The notes under the pieces: model-generated
Seen by the model: the letters and a program-made list of their open reading frames with translations, nothing else
Told to the model about the DNA's origin: nothing
Database searches by the model: none
Part shown: positions 12,613 through 23,400 of the stretch, in pieces
Layout of the letters: the number at the start of each line of letters is the position of its first letter
Position numbering within the stretch: the stretch's first letter is position 1
Origin: Trachythela sp. YZ-2020
Lineage: Eukaryota > Cnidaria > Anthozoa > Malacalcyonacea > Clavulariidae
Length of the DNA stretch: 64,000 nt
Assembly (NCBI GenBank): GCA_016169945.1
Contig: JADLSH010000220.1
Coordinates: forward strand, 496,001 to 560,000
Direction of reading: 5' to 3'
Translations under genes and position numbers: made by a program

Positions 12613-13556
12613 TTCCTTACCAAGGCTTTTCAGATCCTTTTTCAATAATTTGAAACAACCCGAAAATTTTGTTATCAAAACAAATATTATTAGACTAGTT
12701 TGTCTATAATGCGATATTCTAGGAATGGCTATGAATCCTAACGGTATTTTGTCATAAAATGTAATGGACACTTTGCATCTATTACTGTGGCAAAATAATA
12801 GGCTGAGGGCGCATATTTTAAAGAATGAAATGTGTAAAAGCTACAATGCTATTAAAAAGAAAATAGAAGTTTTCGTACACAACTCTTAATAATTTTTACA
12901 AGGTTTTTGAATTGAAATATTTGTTGTTTACAGCGTCAGCATAATACTCAAGTTTTGAAATTTATGTTTTTCCTATCTTTAAGGTGGCTCGATACAGTTT
13001 TCAAAAATTCAAGCGTACAACATTTTGAAATTATTAAACTCCGTATTTTTAGGTCTTATTCACCAGATATCGGGGTTTTCCTATATTTTGATGTTTCTAC
13101 TTTCAAATTATGTTAGTTTTAGTAACATAGAGTTCGTTGCTATGACAACATACGCGTATGAAATTCACTCTAAAATAGCTTATTGCCTCGTGTAGTTGGA
13201 AAAAAAGCACGGTGACCCCCAATTTTTTTTCGTGCATTATTTTACTTGCAAGACAGACTAACATTAAGCAACATATAAAAAAATTATGTAATGCCATTTT
13301 TTTGAAAAAGGTAAAAATGTCGTTGTCTTCAATAAATTTTTTTTGGCATTACGAATTTTTTTTATTTTTGGTATAATGAAAGATTTTTGTGGTGCAATAC
13401 AGCGTGCAAAATTTAAACATAGGTCACCGGACAAAATAATGAGATATAGCGCATTGTTTTTCAGAAATGGAATTTTTTAATGACGTCAGCAATTGACATG
13501 AAAACGCTATAGAACACGCACAATGGCGCGAGATGACGCGAGCAACCGCTCACGTC

Positions 13557-14205
13557 CATAGATATAGGAGACATAGATTGCTGACTCGAGGTCACGGCAC
13601 GCGCCAACATGAAGAATTCAAAATGGCGGCTGAACCGGTCAAAACATCAAGTGACCTAGTTAACGTACGTCGCTTTCAGCAACGTTCACGAAAAGATACT
13701 TCTTTTAATATGTTTTTTGCCCTTGTGGACGTATAAACACATCAATTTGACAGGGAAAATAATACAAATTACCTTCGATTCATGTTGATTTAGGTTCGGC
13801 GAAATCACATATTTAGGCCGCCAGCTCGTAATACACAAGTTTGTCGCCCTGAATCCACTTTATTTTGTTTATAAATAATCCAGGAATAACCTTTCAACTT
13901 TCTCTTAGACATCATTGCTCCAAAGGGCAGAAATATTGCAAAACGTCAATCCGTGAGCTCACTGAAACCAGCCAAATGTTTGTTATTCCAAAGAAAAACC
14001 GTCCACAACACTTGTATATTGAATACACTCCATGGTAATGTGAAATGCATGCTGTTATTATCTAGCAAATGCTTCGTTCATCGAGTCACTTGAGGCGCCA
14101 TCATACAAAATGGCTGCTCAACCGGTCAAATTTTGTTTGAATTTTGGCGCATTTGTCATATAGTGACGTATTACGAGTCAGCAATCTATGTCTCCTATAT
14201 CTATG
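13557..14205. mobile_element. hAT-type MITE with perfect TIRs and 8-bp target duplication
   Basis: 32-bp perfect inverted ends begin CATAGATATAGGAGACATAG. The 8-bp direct repeat CTCACGTC flanks both sides (13549-13556 and 14206-14213), the duplication length of hAT transposons. The interior has two inverted copies of an AAAATGGC(G/T)GCT(G/C)AACCGGTCAAA segment. No transposase. Confidence 0.9.
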
Positions 14206-14814
14206 CTCACGTCAGGAATGTTTGGAAGTTCTTTCGTTAATATTCGCGCGTGCACAAATTGTCACGCGGGTTTATTCATAATTATAAAATAAAGTCTATT
14301 TTCGCGATTCTTGCATAAGGGTTTCGTGATTACTATATCGAGCCTATCCTCAGGCCCTTTTTCCCGCGGGCGGGTGATATTTTGCTTCAGGGGAAAGAGT
14401 AGACGAAGGGCCTGCCAATTAATGGTCGAAAATCAGGCATAAATGTCGACAATCGGGACTCCAAAAAAATCTGCCTGAAATATTGCCCATCACAGCGTAA
14501 ACGATATATTTTCGTGTTTTCCATCTTAGATGGGTATATTTTAAAAGTTATTGCTGAAATATGATCCATATTAATCGAAATATGAAACGTTGAATCAAAG
14601 TGTTTTTGTCCTCAGTCTCGATGGGCGACAACACCGAAAAATGCACTCAAAATGCGAAGGGTTCAATTGACTTCAGTGATAGTGATGTCGACATCATTAA
14701 TGTGTTATGTAGTATGAGTATGTATTTGATTGACTACGAATATGTATAACTTTAAAGGAAAATTATATGCAAAATAATAACAAATATGTATAACAAATCT
14801 AAAAGTATATATGC

Positions 14815-14967
14815 TCATTTATTTTTGCCATCAGTAGCGTGACAGTTAGGGCAAAGTACTTTCCCACCTTCCTTAGCCTTTTGTAAGAGCCTACGTTCAT
14901 AAGAATCATTAACAAACTCTTTCTCCGGACGATTATAGTCAAATAAGTGGTGAATAGCTTCTGCCAT
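14815..14967 (-). CDS. Short open frame with a CPNCH motif inside the TTAA-bounded element
   Basis: Codes for 50 residues starting MAEAIHHLFDYNRPEKE and including VLCPNCHATDGK. Composition and the Cys-Pro-x-Cys-His motif look protein-like (zinc-ribbon or HNH-type), unlike the surrounding AT-rich DNA. It lies near the right end of the 12979-15100 element and could be the C-terminal remnant of its transposase. Function unknown. Confidence 0.3.
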   Translation of the reverse strand: MAEAIHHLFDYNRPEKEFVNDSYERRLLQKAKEGGKVLCPNCHATDGKNK

Positions 14968-15374
14968 CTTGAGAACATTAGTCAGCAGGCGCTTCCCTTC
15001 GCCTTACCCTTAGTCAGCAGGCGCGTCCCTTCCCTAATTTTCCAAGCCCGCTCCAATTAATAAAGCGCCTGTGGAGGAGGTAGATATCGAGCCACCTTAA
15101 CGTAAAAGTAAAGACAAATATTTATATTTCATACAACCCTATCGCAATGAAAAATAGTTTTCTCCATTGTTACATCCATAAGCGGAGCAAAACTTCACTT
15201 TTCTCTCCACGTTGTAAGACAAACAAAGCAAGCAAAAAATGAAGGTTTGAGCATTTAACACAAAATATTTTGGAAAAATGAAAAAACATTTTGCCAAAAA
15301 CCAGGGGGTGAAAGAATCCGTTTTAGATTAGGATCGCCGACGGTCTCCCATTGGTCTCCTTTTCCCCCCGGGTG

Positions 15375-15425
15375 TAGTAAATAGCCGAACGGAATTAGTA
15401 TACCCTCGCCCGGAACGGCGCTATC
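15375..15425 (-). repeat. Terminal fragment of the CCCCGAGC dispersed repeat family
   Basis: CCGGGTGTAGTAAATAGCCG then AACGGAATTAGTATACCCTCGC matches, in inverse, the left end of the repeat at 23907. Only the terminus is present. Confidence 0.6.
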
Positions 15426-16760
15426 GCGAAGTTGGATTTACCGCCATTTCCCGCTTCAAAATCATCGTAACGGAACGGAACATAGCATTTCTTTTGTGCC
15501 GAAGTCATTAATTCTACTCGAGTGCTCAGGAAACAAAAATAAATGCTCTACGTTTCGCTGCGATGCGGGTGCAGTGGAAAACAGCCTTTAGTAATGAAAT
15601 AGTTTCACTTCGCCATAATTGTAAAACCGTTCGCATGGCGTTTCGTGACCCTGGCAAAATTATGACGGAAAATAGTGAAAAATCAAGAATAAATATAGTC
15701 AGAATCGTTACATGATAGTCGATACAGTCCTAAAATTTGAATGAGTGGTATTTGTAGCAAAAATATTTCAAGAGTAATAAATTATTTTCTGTCAGCATTT
15801 TGCGCGATACACGGACACGCCAAGCCCTCGTTTTATCAGTTATATAATAGTCACAAAGTGAAAAAATATAATCATTACTAAGTTCAATGAAAATGTTCAA
15901 ATAATGCACTTACATATTAGAGTGAGCAAAGAATGTAAATTATCTTCATTATACAGTATGTAGTGGCCTTTAGACACGCAGTTTGATTTGCTTGTTTATA
16001 ATTGTCAACATTTCTGAAGTCAATATCACAAGTGTCAACATCTTGCAATGGCAATGTCACCAATGTGCAAGAAAAGGTTAACCAGAATACAGAATACTTG
16101 ACAAGTTGTCCGAAATAAAGATCTTGACGAAATATAATTTTTAGATAATTCACGACAATTATTGCCGAATAACACCATCTGGACTGGCCCCGACAATTTG
16201 AGATACGGTATCTTAAAAATATGAAACAGTTTCATATGATATTATAAAATATAATGATGTAATATTAATTTTTCTTACTAGGTATTCTAACTGTTTAATA
16301 ATAAATATTATTGTTCACCCGAATTTACGCCTATTACTAATGTCTAATGATTATGATTGCATCTTAATTTTGGCAAGACTGCTGCAGTGTTGGATACGTA
16401 ATGAATATTTGCAAGTCAAATTTCATGACTCCGTGTAGCTCAGTTAAATATCGGAAACGTTCAACCTCGAAACATGGAGGTTTAAATAGCATGTTGTAAC
16501 AGGGAGCTTATCAAAGGGCGAAACCCAGGACATACAAGAACATAACGTTAGAAAGTTCCCAATTGACTAATATTTACTCTGAGTTTAGCGTGTAACCGCT
16601 CCAACACCCTCAAGTATACACTTCTGTCTCTAGATGATTGTAAAAAAATTCTGATAGGTAGAGCATTAACCCACATTCTACTTGTCTCCACAATGCGGAA
16701 ACTATAAACACCAATAAAATCGTTCTTGGACTTTTTGCTATCCTTTAAACTAAAACACAA
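15426..16760. other. Downstream region of the CaaX gene, nothing recognised
   Basis: AT-rich. It presumably contains the 3' UTR of the minus-strand CaaX gene near its right edge. No repeat or second gene was seen. Confidence 0.4.
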
Positions 16761-17456
16761 TTACAAAATAACACAACAGTGCGTTTTAAGTTCGGAAATC
16801 GTACGACGTTTTGTAAGGATGATAGATCTCTCGATAGATTTTTCCAACGACTTTTCAAACGAATCTTTCCGCCCATTTGGAACTTTCATGACCAGTCCAT
16901 TTTCGCTCTGACTTGTCAGATTGAGATAATTATGTTCCAGTCCTTTCTGAGGGTTTGCTTTCGTTTCTTCCGGTTCCTTGCCGAAGGGGGTGTCGGATTG
17001 CTTCGCTCCTGGTTTTTCTTCTTCTGATTTACCAATTTCCTTTCTTACTTCTGGTTGATCTACTTCCTGTTCTGGGTTGTTGCCTTCTCCATGTTCGGGA
17101 CTGTCATGGTGTTCCAGAGATTTATTTTTCGGTTTCGATGATTCAATATCCCCCTGCTGGTTATTTACTCTCGGTTCTTGAGATTCTATACTTTCTCTTT
17201 CCTTCGTTTTTTCAGTGCTTGATTTTTCTTCTCGACTTTCTTGCTCTTGTTGAAGTGTTCCAGGTTCATTCAAATTGCTTTCATTCTCTGCGTTCTCTGT
17301 AACCTCTTCATCTTCTGATTGTCTATAATCTGTGCCCGGTAGTTTTATTTTACTCTCGTCCCCAACAGGTATATGGAAATCTTCTTGACGAATTGTCATG
17401 GCTTGATCATCACCAGCAGTAATATTTTCGATTTTTTGTTCAAGCTTGTCATCATC
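16761..17456 (-). CDS. Last coding exon of the CaaX gene (acidic region and Cys-Cys-V-I-L terminus)
   Basis: The acceptor TTTCCCTTTTAG precedes 17456. The exon starts in phase 0 with DDDKLEQKIENITAGDDQ. It continues for 231 residues that are acidic and rich in Glu, Ser, Gln and Asn. The end is ISELKTHCCVIL followed by TAA. There are no predicted globular domains or membrane segments. A prenylation signal placed exactly at the stop codon of a 232-codon open exon argues against chance. Confidence 0.72.
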   Translation of the reverse strand, partial: DDDKLEQKIENITAGDDQAMTIRQEDFHIPVGDESKIKLPGTDYRQSEDEEVTENAENESNLNEPGTLQQEQESREEKSSTEKTKERESIESQEPRVNNQQGDIESSKPKNKSLEHHDSPEHGEGNNPEQEVDQPEVRKEIGKSEEEKPGAKQSDTPFGKEPEETKANPQKGLEHNYLNLTSQSENGLVMKVPNGRKDSFEKSLEKSIERSIILTKRRTISELKTHCCVIL

Positions 17457-20400
17457 CTAAAAGGGAAATCTCATTTAGACATTGTCCTACTTATTCATTT
17501 CTCTTATACAGACATTTTTATCCGCTTGAAAGAGATAGCTTTCAGACTACTTTCACTTTCCCGTATCTTTATCTAACATTAGTATAAATTTCCAGGTGAC
17601 TATCGATTTTCCTGCATGCTGATTGGTCCAAATATTTTTCAAAATGGCTTCTTCGCAAGCTGCCGAATTTAAAACAAAAATCGTTTTTGAGCCTTATTCA
17701 AAGTTTTAAATGAAAACAACTGCCGCTAAATTAAAGGAGGATATATTTTTGACATTTTTAAAGGTAAACAATAACAAATACACTACTTTTCTTCCACGAA
17801 AGGCAGCGTTTTCTCGCTGTTGAAATGTATAAAACTTTTTCCGTACGGCTCAACCACTCAAGTGTTTATTTTGAAAATTATTCGTTTTATCCTCATTTAT
17901 ATCGTTATATTCAGCAAAAACCTAGCTGTGATATATTTTTAAAACCATTCTACTTTGTATTTGTGCCCTTCCAAAGTATTTTTCTCACGAAATTGTTTGT
18001 TTTTTTTCGATATATTTTTGACACTCGTCTTTTGCCGGCATGTTTTTAATAACCGGCCGCTGAGAAAAGCACTGAATTTTGTCCTATAGCCTTTTCAACT
18101 GACCTCATAACTTTCTGTGTTTGTTTTTCTCTTTGAAATTTCTACTAAAACAATTAGTCGCCTCAGGCTCGGTGATTACAAGCCTATAGTCACTTCGCCT
18201 TCGGCTCAGTGACTATAGGCTTGTAATCACCTCGCCTTCGGCGACTAATTGTTAAATAGAACTTTCCCTTTATAGCGTTTTCGCGCTAAGCATGACGCTA
18301 TGAGGATGCATGTTGCTTTGGAACGCAATGGAGGCTGTCGGAGAAAAAAAATTGTTTTCAAGATGAAATGGCAGATTTTAACAACTTTTTGCGTCCTTCG
18401 GTAACTTTTATCAACAGGGAAACAACAAGGGGACTTTCAACTACATGTAGATGTAATTTCACAACCCTCTGTACAATAATGGCGAAGAAACATGTTGATC
18501 AGAAGGCGACAAGTGAACACGCTTCGCGAAGAGTTGCTTGCAAAAAAATTAACGTTACGTACAAAAATAGGTGAATTGGCATTTTAAATTAAGATCGGTT
18601 TAATTTTTGTCAAATTTAATATCTCTGATAGTTTCTTGTACTGGATTTCTATGTTATTTAAATTCGATAAGTTCATGAGTGCCCTTTTTAAGCTTTATGA
18701 AATTGAAAACTTTTGTGAGGAATTTGCTCGAAATTTTCATACAAAAACCTCGCATCACTTTGAGCTAATTTCTAAGCTTAAATTTTGTCAATCTGAATAA
18801 ATGGTCAATAGCTATATCAAGAATGTTTAAAAGTGAAAATGTTCTCTTGGGTTTTGTCACAGTGGAGTGAAATAGCAGAGGTGCAAAATGGCTTGGTTCA
18901 CACATAATGCAAGCCTATATAACTGCTTAGTGCTTATATGATTTTGAACAATTCTAGTATTGAGCCAACTTTAATACTTGGTATTATGTCTTCACCTGCC
19001 TACACTAATGATCACAAGAAATCGAGAACTACCAACTTTACTTTGTGAGACACACACTTTGAAAAAACTACATTCAAAGTAAATTCATTGCCAAATCCAC
19101 TTGAAAGGTTTCGGGAACTTAGATAGTGTTGGAGCAAGGCCAATTTGTTTGAGCTATGACATAGAGACAACTTGTACTTAATAGCTATAGACACTGCTTG
19201 GCCAGTCCTATAATTTCATGACCTTTCATGTCAGTGTATTTTTTCAAACGTTTTTGTGTTTAGGCACATTAAAACTACCAAGGGAGTACTGACTCTATTG
19301 TTGTCTTTGTTTAGCTGGTCAAAATAACAGTTTCTGTCTAGTGATGGACACATGACAAAATATTGGTGTGGTAACTTAGGTTGCCAATACAACAACCCTT
19401 TTGTTGCTGCAAATCTCAGTTCTTAAAATATTTTTGCTTTAAATTTCATATATAGCCTACCACAGTTAATCAGCTATCATTCAAATACTTTGAGAAATTA
19501 TTGGTGGGGGAGTCTGTCACTGTTCCTGTCTTGTTGATCATACCTTCAACCATATTTGTCTTCTATTTGGATTAAAGTTTGTAAAATTAATAAATAACCC
19601 ATTTTGATTATCATATCTATTATCTTTTTCATAAAGCAGTTTGCTTCTATAATTTTGATACGGTAGATCACTTTTTAATTGAACCATTCTGGATTGTGGG
19701 GATCTTTAGGAAGGGAGGTTGTTCTGAGGTCCTGTATTACCTAAACATGGACTCAGTATGTTGCATTCAACACAGTTAGTCTGGCAACCTCCTGGTAAAT
19801 TTTGGTACAGGATATGTTTGACTCAGAAATTCAAGCAAATGAGTATTCAATCAAATGAATCCTGTTAAAGCTGTGCCCGACTAATGTATATATATTGAAA
19901 TAGGCAGAATAAATGCATATATTTTCCTGCAAAGATGTGTGGATAATATCAATTACAGAATGCACAGCTTGCCAGACTTGCTTCTTTCCAAGTTAATGCC
20001 AAATTCACCCAACAAAAACACTGATAGTAAAAGAGATATCATTTTCAATTAGCAGGAATCGAAAACATGCAAAGATCTGTGAAAGTCAATATGTAACTTG
20101 CCAAAGGTTGCAATTCATTCAAGGGCAAGCTCAAAAGTTCTTGCCCATGAGAAAAACCACATGTCAGTATTACAAAGATATTTTCCTTCAGAAAGTATAA
20201 AACGAGACTAGAAAACGTCCTTAGTTGAAGAGTATGTGTTGAAAACCAAACCAAATAAATTTAAAAGATTTATATGCGATTGACAAGTAATTTTAATACA
20301 GTAGAAAGAGAGTCAAAGTACAAAATAGTTTATAAACAAACAATAACAATACAAATGCGAAAAACAAATAAACATTATTTTAGAAAACGTTAAACTAGAT

Positions 20401-23400
20401 CCTAAAGATTAACTACAGAACTGAAATCAAGACAAGATATTCACTTTTAAACATTCTTGCCATCGCTATTGACCATTTATTCAGATTGCGAAAATTTAAG
20501 CTTAGAAATTAGGTCAAAAAGATGCGATGTATGAAAATTCCTATAAAAATCATGCACTTATGAACTTATAGAGTCTAAATAACCTAAATGAATGGCGAAA
20601 ATGTGCTTTCCCTATTGCAACACATATCTTCATGTTTGATAAATATATAGTTGTTTTTTGGGTAGTAACTATTAATAAAACTATTATGTGTCAAACAGAT
20701 GGGTTCTAAGTATACCGCCCTCGCGTTGCTATGGAAATAACAGCGTATGAACTATAGTAGTCATATCCTATAAGTGGGACACAAAATAAAATTACTTAAA
20801 TTTCCTTCGGTGAATGTTTTTAAAAAATTGAAAGTAAATTCGGAATACTAAGCGGAACATAATATAAAAAAATTAAGGTAGGTTGTAGGATAAGTTTTTT
20901 AGATATTTGCAAATTTCTTTTCTGAGAAAACTGTTCTGTAAATTTTTCTAAAATTTGGATATGTTAAAACAGGCGACTTGTAAGTTACTACACAAAAAGT
21001 AAAAAATATTCACGGAAGGAAATTAAAAATAAAGCCATTAAGCCACGCCCAGAACTTGCGGGAACAAATAGAATTTCATTTGGACAACATCGCTAATTGC
21101 GCATGTCCATGTCTTTCGCTTGATGGTCACGCGCACCCATCCCATCTTCGAAATGGTGTACAATTGCGGGCAAAATTCTCTTCGTTTTCGTTACTCTTGG
21201 CTTGTTGGACCCAAGATTGTCTGTTGGTGGTCTTTTTTCTGGTCTGGTTTGTCGATGGTTTACGCATTGAATTAATCCAACGTCTCTTAAATTTGTTTTT
21301 ATAGTTGAAATCGGTATGAAAATTTTTCAAAACATTCAAACAATTCCAAATGGTCATAAGACAACTCGTAAGTCGTAACTCTCCGTACTGTAGTTGTATG
21401 GAGTAGTGTTTAAACTTTTGATTGCTTTAAATTACTTTGACAATTCTGGACAGCCTTGACGAGAGTATAAAATTTCATTTTAAAATTTTTTGTCTTCAAC
21501 CAGTCGAAGATTTTGAACAATATAAAATATAATACTGAACGTAAGCTTAAAAGAAAGCTTACAAACTTGTTAACAACATACGTACTGTTTGAATTTCAAA
21601 GATTTACGATTATAATGAGAAAGTTGTGGTTTCTTCGCAAATAAGTCTCGAAAATAACTTCCCGTGGCTTGTTTCAAAATTTTACCAGGTCACGAAGATT
21701 CCACTAAGATTCCACGCGTGAGACGCGAGGATGACATCTGATCTATATAGATCGGGTTTCAAACTGTACTAACTGTAGGGAGCCACCTTAAGTTAAAATG
21801 CTAATTCACCAGGGTTTTTTCGTAAGGTTAGTTTTTGCAAGAATCTCTTTATGAAGCGTGTTCACTTGTCGCCTCCTTGTCAACGTGTTTCTTCGCCATT
21901 TTACATTTAGCAAGTTAAAAGTCCCCTTGTTGTTTCCCTGTTGATAAAAGTGACCGATCTGCCATTTCATGTTCAAAACAAAATTGTTCGCTCCTACAGC
22001 TGCCATTTCGTTCCAAAGCAACATACATACTCCTACCGTCATGCTTAGCGCGAAAACGCGATAAGGGGAAAGGTCTATTGACAGAGCTGAGGACGATTGT
22101 TAGCACATTGTGACTTACTGGTTTGTTAGGTGAAAGCACAAATTTTAATGAAACGGTTGTTTGCATCTAAAAGATCAACAGTTCCAGATAAAAACATTAA
22201 TTGTCTATTCTCACATTTGAATGTTTGAATCACCTCAGTCTATGAATTTGAGGCTGATTAAAATCTGACGACAAATACTCTCGACAAACAAGAAAGGTTA
22301 ATGCGAGTAAAGACAGAGTTTTTATCTACCATTGTTTATTGTTAGATGCAAACGACATCAGTAGTCACCTTATTGTCGTATGTTTGCACTTCAGGTGAAA
22401 TTTTCACAGCTTTTTCATCTTGAGTTGTTTTGACATCCTCTAATATAGGTTCAGCAATTTCCTTAACAGTGGAGGTACTGGACTGCATCTTCTTGGGAGA
22501 ATCGGTTGACTTTCCCGTGTCCGAAATTATATCACTGGGTTTTTGTACCTGGTGATCTTCAGTTTCGGGTGTTTGTACGTCGGATGTTCGAATTTCCTCA
22601 GAATTCTTCACCTCGGAGTTTTCACCCTCCGGTTGAACCTCTTTCGCGATATGGGCAAGGTTTTCTCGTTTATCTTCGGTTTCATTTAAAGCTGGAGTGG
22701 ATTTCGGGATGGTTTTATAATCATGTAACTCTCTAGAGCCATTCAGATCCGCGGTCGCTTTTTCAGGGGACCAGGCACCGTTAGATTTCTGTCGTTTGTG
22801 AACATTCACTTTCTTCGCGAAGCTAATTGCGTGTTCGCTTGTGCTTGGAGCCTGAGGAGAAGTTTCATTCTGTGTTGCTTCATCGCTACTTTTAGCCTGT
22901 TTCTTGCCTCTCTTAAACAATTTGAACTTCTTCTTATGTCTTTTCTCGGGGCTCTGGTCTGCCTCAACGGCAGCTAGTGAACTGGCTACATGCAATCCTT
23001 TGAATAAGAAAAGCAAGATAGTTTAAGTAAACTATCTATATTTATAATTGATAGCTCTATCTGGTCTAAACTGTTCTACCTAGAGGTCCTATCCAGGACC
23101 TCTCTCATTGGTTCAGCTGTGTTACTACTTGAGGACACATAAACTAAACAAATCATTATCCGTCCGACAGATTATCCATTTAAGTGTAAACACATGACGA
23201 ACTATCCCCACGAACTAGCTGGAGACTAGAGAAGAGCTGTCCATTCGGGCATTGGTTCTGAGAACAAACAACACCTGCTATTGCCTTGATCTGTTTGTCT
23301 AATGTGTTAGTAGTTTGGCACATAGACTGATCATCCGTCAAGACGAAATACGCATATAGTTCGTCTCAACGGATGATTTATCTTTTTACCACATTTACAT

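Larger units (their letters stand above)
12979..15100. mobile_element. TTAA-bounded TIR element (TTAAGGTGGCTCGATA family)
   Basis: Left end TTAAGGTGGCTCGATACAG (12979) and right end TATCGAGCCACCTTAA (15085-15100). The 2.1-kb interior holds a nested hAT MITE, a 50-codon CPNCH frame and a small direct repeat TTAGTCAGCAGGCGC (14980 and 15010). TTAA at both tips suggests TTAA-specific insertion. The family is related to the element at 20873-21791. Confidence 0.6.
18258..22075. mobile_element. Intronic inverted-repeat pair (foldback-type element) with internal insertion
   Basis: 18258-18850 is repeated in inverse in 20440-22075. Landmarks are GCGTTTTCGCGCTAAGCATG, GGCGACAAGTGAACACGCTTC and AATAAATGGTCAATAGC in both arms. 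The right arm is lengthened by the TTAA element at 20873-21791. Both arms keep a short frame starting MAKKHVD, the only coding hint. Confidence 0.65.

Noticed and set aside
16779..17302. Plus-strand frames of 82 and 115 codons
   Set aside because: Antisense shadows of the last exon of the CaaX gene.
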